A DNA stretch of 64,000 nt from Allium sativum (GCA_030737875.1 CM060922.1:320083456-320147455), one strand, 5' to 3'. Counted from the stretch's first letter, positions 33,681 to 48,438 are shown. The notes: generated by a model not told the origin, from the letters alone. A program made the numbers and translations.

Positions 33681-36600
33681 TGTGACGAGCAAGGAATTTC
33701 GCTCGGTCCGAACCAGTCGCTAAACCGATCCAGGTCGTTCGAAACGCCCTATCGTTTGAGAACAGGACAAAACAGAACGCACACAAAAGAACATTCCATT
33801 GTATATTACAACAATGCATCAGATTACAAGAATATACAGAGTATAAATGAATATTACACAGAAATATCAGAGATTTAAATTACATTTAAATACATAGCAG
33901 CGGAAAATATTACAATACACAACTAGAAGTAGATATACGGATACAAAGCTTTCCGGATATCGTTCCAGCTGTAAACCAGGATCCTGTGAATATAAATCTG
34001 CAAAACCAAAACTACTAGCTGCCCGTTTCGAAAATAGGGGCACCCAGAGTTTAGGTTAAAACAATAAACTCCAGGTCAGTCATGTGACTGGTGTGAGAAC
34101 TAAAACAGTTATTAATCTTTATTTTAAATCATTAGGTAAATCAAGGGACCACGCCGTATAACACGGAACGGGTTTCCTCCCAAGAATACCAGTGCATAAA
34201 CTAACAGCGCAATGCTAAATAAAGAAAAATGAAGCTGTTATAAGACCCACGTCCCATCACACAATGCAACGCAGTCGAGGATAGGGTTTTCCCTTATAAC
34301 AGCCAAAGAATGCTTAGTACGTTTAAAACAAATCATTTGATACTATAATAAGTGCATAGTGTATAAAACAACTTCAAATCATAAGTATCAATCATAGGCG
34401 ACATGAGCGTCCCATGCCACTATGTCGCCATATATAGGTTTACAAATAAAACCGCAAATGTCACGTATTTGGAAATTGGATTTCCGTCTATGAACCGAGG
34501 CAAAAGATAGTCCTCAACCGATTCGAGACGCTCTAGCCCGCCCCTCAGGAACAGCCGCAACTGCCCCTTGGATCCTCAGGGCCGGTCCACACAGAGTGGA
34601 TTATTATGCCTGAACACTACGTCTCCCCACCCTATGGGGTGTAAGTCTGGTCCGTCAGCCGACCAGAATGCATTCGGCCGAAACCGATATAACCGAGGCG
34701 CCTCGCAACAGCAACAACCACATAAGTCAAACTCGTCAGGGCGTGTAAAACCACTGACGCCACTTCTAGCTAGAAAGAAACGCATGCCCTCCCTGGCGTC
34801 CGTCTCCCGTTTTTGGTTCATACCTGGTGTGAAACACGCGAGGTAAACGTTACACAAAGCTACGCCACAAAGGCCGTGCTTTGATCATCACCACAAGACT
34901 TTGCTTTTCAACAGAAGCCTCGATCAATTGCCACTTAGGCATGCCACACAGGCAGTTCACTCCATGCGTTTGATATCCATCAATATATAACCCCTGAGCT
35001 CGTACGTCTCAGAGAAGGGCGTTAAGCAAGAGAATAAATTCTTCGCCGCCAAACAGATATATATTTAATAGAAATCAAACACACAGACTAAAATCCAATG
35101 TCAGACACACAGTCCATTTACAAGTCCGTTCTGGGTCTGAACGAAACCGGAGGCACCTAGTACCCCGCATATCCATCGATCTCCAAGTACGTCTGGACGA
35201 TCACCAACTGTTTCCATCTTCTTGGGTGTACAGCCCAATCAAGATCATCAGTTATCACCCAAACGACGTGAAGACTTCCGGTCTTCGACCATCGTCTTCA
35301 TCTTCGACTTATCGTCGTATCAGTTATTCAGAATGGGATAAACCCGGTCTTTCCGAATAACTCGCGTATATTTTAAATAAGTGTTACACAAACACAACAT
35401 ACGCCTCATTCCAATTTATCAGTCACTAACCGTAAATTAATCAAGAGAATAATTTCCCAAATATTAACCCCGAAGGCCGAAACCAACATCAGATCAATAT
35501 CCAGAAAACCATTCTGCTTGGCCAACCGACAGTTAGTTTCTAAATTTCACATTCATAGGGAAATGTTCCCATTAATTTTATCCAAGATAAATTCCTTGAA
35601 TTTATTCTTTATTCTCTTTTTGAATCTCAATTCAAACTAGTCGGGATTAGCGAACCTTACCGAAGTAATCATTTATTTTAATTTCCCAATCCCAACCTAT
35701 TCATCCCATGAAGTAAAACTGGTAATACTTCATATCTAACACCACGGTGTTATCGGTAAATTCAATTATCACTTCACGTTCAAATCTAATTAAAGATTTA
35801 ACTATCGCCTGGAGCAAAACTGGTGATACTCCATTTTCGATCATTTCAATCTAATTAAAGATTCATTAAAACTCCACTTAGTTTTAATCTTCGACTGGGT
35901 TAAAGAATCAGTGTCATTTAAAACACGGTTCACGATAAACCCAAAATCACATTCCATTAATTATCGGGTTAAAGAACAAGTGTTATTTAAAACACTGTTC
36001 ACGATAAACCCAAAAATCAATACCCATTCAATTCCAATTAAATATCATTTAATTGGTACACTTCATTAAATCTAAATAAAAAGATTTAATCTTTTCTCAA
36101 CTGGGTTCAAGAACAGTGTTAGTGAAGACACCATTCACGACAAACCCAAATCACATTCGATATTCAATACAAGGTTCTGAATGGAAAATATATCGGCTTA
36201 TATTCAATATCGAATCCTACGACTAACAAATGTCGTATTGGAAATAACGATATACATATATCTTTCAAATTTCCATAACAACACCTGTATAATCACGAAT
36301 TCCAACATCGAAATATTCCGAAGACAATTTCGATTCAAATCCACTCCAATGCAATCATTGGATATTCTGGTTATTTTTAAAACCCTTTTTAAATTCAATT
36401 TATTTATTTAAAAATAAATAGAATTTTAATTCTAGTTCAAAACCAGTTCATTTCGATAAAAATCTATTTTTATCTTTTCAAATATGGAGTTTTTCATCCC
36501 AATTCTTTCTAAATCACTTCTTATGATTTTACACAAATTATCACTATTTTTAATAATTTTATCAAGGCCCGTACAGTCGATTTCCAACAATGGCCATCGA

Positions 36601-39600
36601 ACTGCACTTACAACGACCTTTTTCGAATTTGATTTGGACGTATCTCCAAATCCAACCGTTAGATTTTGAATTTCTAATATTCGTTAGAAAGCTCTTTTCG
36701 ATACGAACCCAACGGTTCCGGTTTTAGGAGAATCCGACGGTCGGATCTCCCGTAATGTCCGTTTGAAATAAATGGTCGAAATTCACGAACTGCCGCGGCG
36801 CGGCGCGTTCTATTCAGGCCATTATATTATATATATAATATATATAATATATTTCGTCGATTTCTATTTAAAACGAATTATATAAATAGTTTTAAATTCG
36901 TTTCAAAAGCAATTTCAACTTCCATTTCAATTCAAAGCAAAATTGAATTCTTCTTTATAAATTCGTTTCAAAGTTCATTTCTATTCAATTCAAATTTCAA
37001 TTCAATTTGAATTCATTTCAATTCGCTTTCAATTCAATTTAAATTCGTTTTCAATTCATTTCGAAATCGTTTTCAATTCAATTCATTTCGAAATCGTTTT
37101 CAATTCAATTCATTTCGAAATCGTTTTCAATTCACTTTGAACTCGTTTTCAATTCAATTCATTTCGAAATCGTTTTCAATTCAATTCATTTTGAAATCGT
37201 TTTCAATTCACTTTGAATTCGTTTTCAATTCAATTCATTTCGAAATCGTTTTCAATTCAATTCATTTCGAAATCGTTTTCAATTAACTTTGAACTCGTTT
37301 TCAATTCAATTCATTTCGAAATCGTTTTCAATTCAATTCATTTCGAAATCGTTTTCAATTCACTTTGAATTCGTTTTCAATTCAATTCATTTCGAAATCG
37401 TTTTCAATTCAATTCATTTCGAAATCGTTTTCAATTCACTTTATTTCGAAATATTCGATTTCAAAATTACTTTTCTATATTCATTTTAAAATGAATAAAA
37501 TCGATATATATATCGTTCACGTCAAAATGGCGTCAGTCTAATCAACACGGCTTCATATATTGATATTTTCAAATATTCATTTCGAATATTTCTATTTCAA
37601 ATATTTCTATTTTAAAACTGGAATGAGGCCCAATCAATTACCATATAAAGTTAATTATATGGATTTTCATACAACACATGTATATAATAGCATGGAAAAA
37701 TAATCAACCATCAACCAAAGTGCACTGCACTGTATAAGCATCAAATATAGATATCCAACGCTTAAAACAGCCTGTCAATCAACCGATCGACATATTCAAT
37801 CAATCGGAATGAGTGAACTTCAAATTTCATCCCAACACCCGTGTGGGGTTTCAAACAATCAAACACATATTTTATTTGTGCTGTTGGGCGATGTGTAAAA
37901 TTTATCGACCCAATCGATGTCATTCAAATAGGTGTACATAAACAAACCGTCTGGTTTGTAAATGAATATTTTATTTATTCACATTCACGTTAAAAATTAT
38001 ATTTTTAACGATAAAACATTTTATTTCAACCTATGAATTTCTATTCAATTCATTTACACAATAAAATGATATTTTTATTTTCTAACTTATTTTAGAAAAT
38101 TTCGGCGGCACAACGGCACGATACTAGAAACGGGACGAGGCCTAGCCTTATCCCCGGTCCAGTGAAGGCCCACGCCATTCACACATCAATCAAATCAATT
38201 TCATCTCACCAAACAATTCAATTCAAACAAATAATTCAACTAATCTATGCAACCAAACAAACAAGTCCATGGTCTGTGGACGATTGTGTCGGGTGCTACT
38301 AAGCACCGTCTGCATCCTAGTATATATATATAATTAGAAAAGAAATTGAAAGGTGAGAAATTCTCACTTTATAGCTATCCTAGCTCCACGGCACTTCATT
38401 GATAGAAATCTTCATCGTTTCGCCTTTTTGTCACCTTCGTTGACCGCGGCCACTACATATGTAAAAAATCGAATTTTGACTTCGTTATTCAATATATAAA
38501 AATCGAATTTTTAGTTCGCTATTCAATATATAAAAATCGAATTTTTAGTTCGCTATTCAATATATAAAAATCGAATTTTTAGTTCGCTATTCAATATATA
38601 AAAATCGAATTTTTACTTTGTAAATTTCTAACCTCCTTCTATTTTTATTTCGAAGTTCAATATATAAAAATTCTATTTTTATTTCGAAGTTCAATATATA
38701 AAAATTCTATTTTTATTTCGAAGTTCAATATATAAAAATAAAGTTTTCGCCTTTATAAAAATAAAGTTTTCACCTTTATAAAAATAACCACTTTATCTCA
38801 ACGTATATAAAATAAAAATCAGATTTTTATTTCGCTACACATACAAAGATGATATTTTTATATTCTCTATCCTATAAAGATTATATTTTTAATACTTTAA
38901 AAATATAAAAATCATATTTTTATTACTTTTATTCAATAAAAATTCCGCCTTTTCTATTTTAAAGTTTAAACCTTTTAAAAATAAAATCAGTTTTAAAATT
39001 CCTTTTAAATCAGTTTTAAAATTCCCTTTTAAATCAGTTTTAAAATTCCCTTTTAAATCAGTTTTAAAATTCCCTTAAAAATCCAGTTTTAATATCATTT
39101 AAAAATCCAGTTTTTAAATTTTTAAATCAGTTTTTTTTTAAAACTTTAACACTTCAGTTTTAAATTAACAAAAATCAATTTTAACATTATATACAAATCA
39201 AATAAAATAAATAAGCAAAAAAAACTTACCGGGGGGGGGGGGGGGTTCTCTGTCGCAGCAGGCTTGGGGGGGGGGGGGGTTCTCACCGATCGCGGGTTCG
39301 TGAGGGAGGAGGGGTAGGCGCTGCCGTCGGAGAGGTGGCAGGTCGGAGGGGATAGGGCTTGATGGAGGCGCGGTTTTCGATTGGAAAGGGGGGGTTTTGG
39401 TGCTGGAGGCTGATAGATCGGAGGAGGGAGAGAAAGTGAGGGAGGGGTGGCGCGATCGCCTACCTCCGGCGGTGCAGCGCCAGGGGCGGCGGCTCCCTCC
39501 GCTCGCTCCGTTCCCCTTTTTCTCTTTTTTTCTTTTCTTTTTCTTGAATGATTTCCCGATACATCGGGGGGGGCCAGGGGGTAAATGGGGGAGAGAACGT

Positions 39601-40525
39601 TTTTTTTTATTTAATTTAATTATTTAATTCACCCTAAAGATGACTTTTTCATACGACCTCGGAACGAGGCCCACCGCCTGTCGCCCATAGCGTTTTACCC
39701 CCATTCCGAACACAATGGGATATGTATCGCTAGCTGATTTGATCGTTTCGATCAGTTTCCTTTAAATCTACATTTAAATCGTTATATTGAATTTTAAACG
39801 TACATTTCAAATTACCGGGGTCACATACTAACTCTATAAATTGGAGAAAAATATTTTCTAGCTTCGTATTGACGATACGGTCCTAACAAAACTTGTTTCG
39901 TCGAATTCTGAGGCCGTTGGAAAAATGGCCATTTTCCAGTCGATTAAAATCAACTGAAACTGGTCAAACGCGTTTTCCTTTGCCACGCTCACATATTGAT
40001 TCGAAAAATTATGAAACTTGGAATCTAGCAATAACTTGACATCACGAACCCAACAAAACTGGTTTCGTCGAAATCCGAGGTCGTTTGCAAAATGTCCATT
40101 TTTAAGGGCTATATATTATATAAAATATATATAAATTCCATAGCGACTATTTCTAATTTTAAACTGGACATATCTTATCATTTCTAAGATGAAATCACAG
40201 TTTGTTAACTTCGTTACAAAGATATAGTTATACAGATTCAAATATTTCTTGTTTCGTTCAATTCTGACTTATATTGAATTCTGTATATTCATTTGAAAAT
40301 AGAAATCGAATTTTCGAACTACCGCGCCATTTTCAATTCCTTTTATAATTATATATAATTATTATATATTCTAACGACGACGTATATAAATATATTCGTT
40401 CGAATTCTATTCAAAATAAATTTTTCGACGATATTATTTAAAATAATTCATTTTGAATATTCAAAATTCGCTAAAATCGCCAAAATAAAAATTTCAAACT
40501 GGCTCGCATTTTACGGGTTGTTACA
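33681..40525 (-). repeat. LARD-2 LTR B (middle LTR), 6845 bp
   Basis: Same architecture as LTR A. At about 13 sites in its first 2.6 kb it matches LTR C against A, while at most differing sites beyond about 4.9 kb it matches A against C. That makes it a mosaic. It is 37 bp shorter than A, mainly through loss of one 34-bp unit. Confidence 0.92.
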
Positions 40526-40538
40526 ATCTCCCGCACTT
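40526..40538 (-). promoter_or_regulatory. Polypurine tract, LARD-2 internal region 2
   Basis: AAGTGCGGGAGAT on the minus strand, directly before LTR B. Confidence 0.8.
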
Positions 40539-41544
40539 AAAACTTTTCGTCCCCGAAAAGGAACAAAGTCGAAAGTGGTTTGATAATTCAACTCTACGTT
40601 CGATCTGGTTTCCATTCTCCAACTTTTCAGTTTCTGAGAATTTCTCAAATTTCAAAAATTTGGCTAACTCCCTAAATTTTCGAAAAATTTCGCCATAACC
40701 TCCCCAGCACCGGGAGCATCGGGGAATTTCAAATAGCTTCCCCGGTCCTTCAGATCTCAAAAAGAAAAAGAAAAAGCCAAGCGGCTAGCCAATAGGCTCA
40801 CAAAATCATCATCACCCAAACAAAACAGGAAATTATGTAGTAAACATGTACCTATTTGTCGGGCAAACAAATTTTATTCTTCGGCTCTAGCCTCCTTGCT
40901 ATGACCTGTTCAATGCAAGTATATGTATATGCAAGCAAACGCGACCAATTTTCAATATAACTCAATATTTGATTCAATTAGGCATAATGGTTCAAAATTA
41001 GCAAACAAATGAACAAACAACACAAACATCAATCAATTAGTGAATTTAAAGTTTCAAATTCATAATTTTGATACATATACTAAAATCGTGTTTTTGATGC
41101 CAATTCACAACAATAAGCCCTATCTAATTTTGGTTCTCACACCAGTCTAATGGAAACATATAGATATCACACCTTCGTCACACGAATATAAATTCTGACG
41201 ATGAGTACTCAACCATCAGAATCATCTTCGGGCCACTAGAGTATGATTCTATATCTATCCAATATATTAAAACTTCGAATACACGCGGATCAGACGTATA
41301 CGCAAAATCTTTATATACTGGACTGTCCAACTCAATATAAATAGATAACCAAATACGAATAGTTGATTTATATTTTCAAAACAAAATTTGTTTTCATTTG
41401 AAAATATACTCTTCACACTCGTTCTAGGATACTACTGATCCCATCTCTAACGAGTCATTCTAATTGGATTTTACTAATCCAATATCTGATGAATTCTTTC
41501 ATATGGTTCTAATGTGTCTTGTTCTCTGAGCTTTGTAAACCAAA

Positions 41545-41556
41545 GCTCTGATACCA
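41545..41556 (-). promoter_or_regulatory. Primer-binding site, initiator tRNA-Met type (LARD-2, region 2)
   Basis: The minus strand reads TGGTATCAGAGC two bases after the end of LTR C. Confidence 0.9.
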
Positions 41557-41558
41557 AC

Positions 41559-44500
41559 TGTGACGAGCAAGGAATTTCGCTCGGTCCGAACCAGTCGCTA
41601 AACCGATCCAGGTCGTTCGAAACGCCCTATCGTTTGAGAACAGGACAAAACAGAACGCACACAAAAGAACATTCCATTGTATATTACAACAATGCATCAG
41701 ATTACAAGAATATACAGAGTATAAATGAATATTACACAGAAATATCAGAGATTTAAATTACATTTAAATACATAGCAGCGGAAAATATTACAATACACAA
41801 CTAGAAGTAGATATACGGATACAAAGCTTTCCGGATATCGTTCCAGCTGTAAACCAGGATCCTGTGAATATAAATCTGCAAAACCAAAACTACTAGCTGC
41901 CCGTTTCGAAAATAGGGGCACCCAGAGTTTAGGTTAAAACAATAAACTCCAGGTCAGTCATGTGACTGGTGTGAGAACTAAAACAGTTATTAATCTTTAT
42001 TTTAAATCATTAGGTAAATCAAGGGACCACGCCGTATAACACGGAACGGGTTTCCTCCCAAGAATACCAGTGCATAAACTAACAGCGCAATGCTAAATAA
42101 AGAAAAATGAAGCTGTTATAAGACCCACGTCCCATCACACAATGCAACGCAGTCGAGGATAGGGTTTTCCCTTATAACAGCCAAAGAATGCTTAGTACGT
42201 TTAAAACAAATCATTTGATACTATAATAAGTGCATAGTGTATAAAACAACTTCAAATCATAAGTATCAATCATAGGCGACATGAGCGTCCCATGCCACTA
42301 TGTCGCCATATATAGGTTTACAAATAAAACCGCAAATGTCACGTATTTGGAAATTGGATTTCCGTCTATGAACCGAGGCAAAAGATAGTCCTCAACCGAT
42401 TCGAGACGCTCTAGCCCGCCCCTCAGGAACAGCCGCAACTGCCCCTTGGATCCTCAGGGCCGGTCCACACAGAGTGGATTATTATGCCTGAACACTACGT
42501 CTCCCCACCCTATGGGGTGTAAGTCTGGTCCGTCAGCCGACCAGAATGCATTCGGCCGAAACCGATATAACCGAGGCGCCTCGCAACAGCAACAACCACA
42601 TAAGTCAAACTCGTCAGGGCGTGTAAAACCACTGACGCCACTTCTAGCTAGAAAGAAACGCATGCCCTCCCTGGCGTCCGTCTCCCGTTTTTGGTTCATA
42701 CCTGGTGTGAAACACGCGAGGTAAACGTTACACAAAGCTACGCCACAAAGGCCGTGCTTTGATCATCACCACAAGACTTTGCTTTTCAACAGAAGCCTCG
42801 ATCAATTGCCACTTAGGCATGCCACACAGGCAGTTCACTCCATGCGTTTGATATCCATCAATATATAACCCCTGAGCTCGTACGTCTCAGAGAAGGGCGT
42901 TAAGCAAGAGAATAAATTCTTCGCCGCCAAACAGATATATATTTAATAGAAATCAAACACACAGACTAAAATCCAATGTCAGACACACAGTCCATTTACA
43001 AGTCCGTTCTGGGTCTGAACGAAACCGGAGGCACCTAGTACCCCGCATATCCATCGATCTCCAAGTACGTCTGGACGATCACCAACTGTTTCCATCTTCT
43101 TGGGTGTACAGCCCAATCAAGATCATCAGTTATCACCCAAACGACGTGAAGACTTCCGGTCTTCGACCATCGTCTTCATCTTCGACTTATCGTCGTATCA
43201 GTTATTCAGAATGGGATAAACCCGGTCTTTCCGAATAACTCGCGTATATTTTAAATAAGTGTTACACAAACACAACATACGCCTCATTCCAATTTATCAG
43301 TCACTAACCGTAAATTAATCAAGAGAATAATTTCCCAAATATTAACCCCGAAGGCCGAAACCAACATCAGATCAATATCCAGAAAACCATTCTGCTTGGC
43401 CAACCGACAGTTAGTTTCTAAATTTCACATTCATAGGGAAATGTTCCCATTAATTTTATCCAAGATAAATTCCTTGAATTTATTCTTTATTCTCTTTTTG
43501 AATCTCAATTCAAACTAGTCGGGATTAGCGAACCTTACCGAAGTAATCATTTATTTTAATTTCCCAATCCCAACCTATTCATCCCATGAAGTAAAACTGG
43601 TAATACTTCATATCTAACACCACGGTGTTATCGGTAAATTCAATTATCACTTCACGTTCAAATCTAATTAAAGATTTAACTATCGCCTGGAGCAAAACTG
43701 GTGATACTCCATTTTCGATCATTTCAATCTAATTAAAGATTCATTAAAACTCCACTTAGTTTTAATCTTCGACTGGGTTAAAGAATCAGTGTCATTTAAA
43801 ACACGGTTCACGATAAACCCAAAATCACATTCCATTAATTATCGGGTTAAAGAACAAGTGTTATTTAAAACACTGTTCACGATAAACCCAAAAATCAATA
43901 CCCATTCAATTCCAATTAAATATCATTTAATTGGTACACTTCATTAAATCTAAATAAAAAGATTTAATCTTTTCTCAACTGGGTTCAAGAACAGTGTTAG
44001 TGAAGACACCATTCACGACAAACCCAAATCACATTCGATATTCAATACAAGGTTCTGAATGGAAAATATATCGGCTTATATTCAATATCGAATCCTACGA
44101 CTAACAAATGTCGTATTGGAAATAACGATATACATATATCTTTCAAATTTCCATAACAACACCTGTATAATCACGAATTCCAACATCGAAATATTCCGAA
44201 GACAATTTCGATTCAAATCCACTCCAATGCAATCATTGGATATTCTGGTTATTTTTAAAACCCTTTTTAAATTCAATTTATTTATTTAAAAATAAATAGA
44301 ATTTTAATTCTAGTTCAAAACCAGTTCATTTCGATAAAAATCTATTTTTATCTTTTCAAATATGGAGTTTTTCATCCCAATTCTTTCTAAATCACTTCTT
44401 ATGATTTTACACAAATTATCACTATTTTTAATAATTTTATCAAGGCCCGTACAGTCGATTTCCAACAATGGCCATCGAACTGCACTTACAACGACCTTTT

Positions 44501-47500
44501 TCGAATTTGATTTGGACGTATCTCCAAATCCAACCGTTAGATTTTGAATTTCTAATATTCGTTAGAAAGCTCTTTTCGATACGAACCCAACGGTTCCGGT
44601 TTTAGGAGAATCCGACGGTCGGATCTCCCGTAATGTCCGTTTGAAATAAATGGTCGAAATTCACGAACTGCCGCGGCGCGGCGCGTTCTATTCAGGCCAT
44701 TATATTATATATATAATATATATAATATATTTCGTCGATTTCTATTTAAAACGAATTATATAAATAGTTTTAAATTCGTTTCAAAAGCAATTTCAACTTC
44801 CATTTCAATTCAAAGCAAAATTGAATTCTTCTTTATAAATTCGTTTCAAAGTTCATTTCTATTCAATTCAAATTTCAATTCAATTTGAATTCATTTCAAT
44901 TCGCTTTCAATTCAATTTAAATTCGTTTTCAATTCATTTCGAAATCGTTTTCAATTCAATTCATTTCGAAATCGTTTTCAATTCAATTCATTTCGAAATC
45001 GTTTTCAATTCACTTTGAACTCGTTTTCAATTCAATTCATTTCGAAATCATTTTCAATTCAATTCATTTCGAAATCGTTTTCAATTCACTTTGAATTCGT
45101 TTTCAATTCAATTCATTTCGAAATCGTTTTCAATTCAATTCATTTCGAAATCGTTTTCAATTCACTTTGAACTCGTTTTCAATTCAATTCATTTCGAAAT
45201 CGTTTTCAATTCAATTCATTTCGAAATCGTTTTCAATTCACTTTGAATTCGTTTTCAATTCAATTCATTTCGAAATCGTTTTCAATTCAATTCATTTCGA
45301 AATCGTTTTCAATTCACTTTATTTCGAAATATTCGATTTCAAAATTACTTTTCTATATTCATTTTAAAATGAATAAAATCGATATATATATCGTTCACGT
45401 CAAAATGGCGTCAATCTAATCAACACGGCTTCATATATTGATATTTTCAAATATTCATTTCGAATATTTCTATTTCAAATATTTCTATTTTAAAACTGGA
45501 ATGAGGCCCAATCAATTACCATATAAAGTTAATTATATGGATTTTCATACAACACATGTATATAATAGCATGGAAAAATAATCAACCATCAACCAAAGTG
45601 CACTACACTGTATAAGCATCAAATATAGATATCCAACGCTTAAAACAGCCTGTCAATCAACCGATCGACATATTCAATCAATCGGAATGAGTGAACTTCA
45701 AATTTCATCCCAACACCCGTGTGGGGTTTCAAACAATCAAACACATATTTTATTTGTGCTGTTGGGCGATGTGTAAAATTTATCGACCCAATCGATGTCA
45801 TTCAAATAGGTGTACATAAACAAACCGTCTGGTTTGTAAATGAATATTTTATTTATTCACATTCACGTTAAAAATTATATTTTTAACGATAAAACATTTT
45901 ATTTCAACCTATGAATTTCTATTCAATTCATTTACACAATAAAATGATATTTTTATTTTCTAACTTATTTTAGAAAATTTCGGCGGCACAACGGCACGAT
46001 ACTAGAAACGGGACGAGGCCTAGCCTTATCCCCGGTCCAGTGAAGGCCCACGCCATTCACACATCAATCAAATCAATTTCATCTCACCAAACAATTCAAT
46101 TCAAACAAATAATTCAACTAATCTATGCAACCAAACAAACAAGTCCATGGTCTGTGGACGATTGTGTCGGGTGCTACTAAGCACCGTCTGCATCCTAGTA
46201 TATATATATAATTAGAAAAGAAATTGAAAGGTGAGAAATTCTCACTTTATAGCTATCCTAGCTCCACGGCACTTCATTGATAGAAATCTTCATCGTTTCG
46301 CCTTTTTGTCACCTTCGTTGACCGCGGCCACTACATATGTAAAAAATCGAATTTTGACTTCGTTATTCAATATATAAAAATCGAATTTTTAGTTCGCTAT
46401 TCAATATATAAAAATCGAATTTTTAGTTCGCTATTCAATATATAAAAATCGAATTTTTAGTTCGCTATTCAATATATAAAAATCGAATTTTTACTTGTAA
46501 ATTTCTAACCTCCTTCTATTTTTATTTCGAAGTTCAATATATAAAAATTCTATTTTTATTTCGAAGTTCAATATATAAAAATTCTATTTTTATTTCGAAG
46601 TTCAATATATAAAAATTCTATTTTTATTTCGAAGTTCAATATATAAAAATAAAGTTTTCGCCTTTATAAAAATAAAGTTTTCACCTTTATAAAAATAACC
46701 ACTTTATCTCAACGTATATAAAATAAAAATCAGATTTTTATTTCGCTACACATACAAAGATGATATTTTTATATTCTCTATCCTATAAAGATTATATTTT
46801 TAATACTTTAAAAATATAAAAACCATATTTTTATTACTTTTATTCAATAAAAATTCCGCCTTTTCTATTTTAAAGTTTAAACCTTTTAAAAATAAAATCA
46901 GTTTTAAAATTCCTTTTAAATCAGTTTTAAAATTCCCTTTTAAATCAGTTTTAAAATTCCCTTTTAAATCAGTTTTAAAATTCCCTTAAAAATCCAGTTT
47001 TAATATCATTTAAAAATCCAGTTTTTAAATTTTTAAATCAGTTTTTTTTTAAAACTTTAACACTTCAGTTTTAAATTAACAAAAATCAATTTTAACATTA
47101 TATACAAATCAAATAAAATAAATAAGCAAAAAAAACTTACAGGGGGGGGGGGTTTCTCTGTCGCAGCAGGCTTGGGGGGGGGGGGTTCTCACCGATCGCG
47201 GGTTCGTGAGGGAGGAGGGGGAGGCGCTGCCGTCGGAGAGGTGGCAGGTCGGAGGGGATAGGGCTTGATGGAGGCGCGGTTTTCGATTGGAAAGGGGGGG
47301 GGGTTTGGTGCTGGAGGCTGATAGATCGGAGGAGGGAGAGAAGGTGAGGGAGGGGTGGCGCGATCGCCTACCTCCGGCGGTGCAGCACCAGGGGCGGCGG
47401 CTCCCTCCGCTCGCTCCGTTCCCCTTTTTCTCTTTTTTTCTTTTCTTTTTCTTGAATGATTTCCCGATACATCGGGGGGGGCCAGGGGGTAAATGGGGGA

Positions 47501-48433
47501 GAGAACGTTTTTTTTTATTTAATTTAATTATTTAATTCACCCTAAAGATGACTTTTTCATACGACCTCGGAACGAGGCCCACCGCCTGTCGCCCATAGCG
47601 TTTTACCCCCATTCCGAACACAATGGGATATGTATCGCTAGCTGATTTGATCGTTTCGATCAGTTTCCTTTAAATCTACATTTAAATCATTATATTGAAT
47701 TTTAAACGTACATTTCAAATTACCGGGGTCACATACTAACTCTATAAATTAGAGAAAAATATTTTCTAGCTTCGTATTGACGATACGGTCCTAACAAAAC
47801 TTGTTTCGTCGAATTCTGAGGCCGTTGGAAAAATGGCCATTTTCCAGTCGATTAAAATCAACTGAAACTGGTCAAACGCGTTTTCCTTTGCCACGCTCAC
47901 ATATTGATTCGAAAAATTATGAAACTTGGAATCTAGCAATAACTTGACATCACGAACCCAACAAAACTGGTTTCGTCGAAATCCAAGGTCGTTTGCAAAA
48001 TGTCCATTTTTAAGGGCTATATATTATATAAAATATATATAAATTCCATAGCGACTATTTCTAATTTTAAACTGGACATATCTTATCATTTCTAAGATGA
48101 AATCACAGTTTGTTAACTTCGTTACAAAGATATAGTTATACAGATTCAAATATTTCTTGTTTCGTTCAATTCTGACTTATATTGAATTCTGTATATTCAT
48201 TTGAAATTAGAAATCGAATTTTCGAACTACCGCGCCATTTTCAATTCCTTTTATAATTATATATAATTATTATATATTCTAACGACGACGTATATAAATA
48301 TATTCGTTCGAATTCTATTCAAAATAAATTTTTCGACGATATTATTTAAAATAATTCATTTTGAATATTCAAAATTCGCTAAAATCGCCAAAATAAAAAT
48401 TTCAAACTGGCTCGCATTTTACGGGTTGTTACA
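41559..48433 (-). repeat. LARD-2 LTR C (5' LTR of the array), 6875 bp
   Basis: Outer LTR that would carry the active promoter of the minus-strand array. It has several private changes in its right part, for example GAGGGGGAGGCG near 47220 and AAACCATATTT near 46820 where A and B agree. TSD CGTTT follows it at 48434-48438. Confidence 0.92.
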
Positions 48434-48438
48434 CGTTT
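48434..48438. repeat. Target-site duplication CGTTT, right of the LARD-2 array
   Basis: Partner of 25761-25765. The joined site would read CACACGTTTCTTTCTAGC, similar to LARD-2's own GCGTTTCTTTCTAGC. Confidence 0.9.

Larger units (their letters stand above)
40526..41558 (-). other. LARD-2 internal region 2, non-coding, 1033 bp
   Basis: Same length as internal region 1 and apparently identical by eye. The PPT is at 40526-40538, the PBS at 41545-41556 and the post-PBS hairpins at 41463-41483 and 41427-41442. Confidence 0.85.
25766..48433 (-). mobile_element. LARD-2 tandem array: LTR-I-LTR-I-LTR, 22.7 kb
   Basis: Three near-identical LTRs (25766-32647, 33681-40525, 41559-48433) alternate with two 1033-bp internal regions. 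On the minus strand each LTR begins TGTAACAACCCG and ends GCTCGTCACA. PBS and PPT flank each internal region correctly for a minus-strand element. A single 5-bp TSD (CGTTT) bounds the whole array, so one insertion was later extended. No protein domain is recognisable. The LTR is about 6.6 times longer than the internal region. Confidence 0.93.

Noticed and set aside
25766..48433. Three 7.9-kb repeats as a satellite or segmental duplication of host genes
   Set aside because: LTR ends, PBS, PPT and the TSD define a retrotransposon array, and no host gene is inside.
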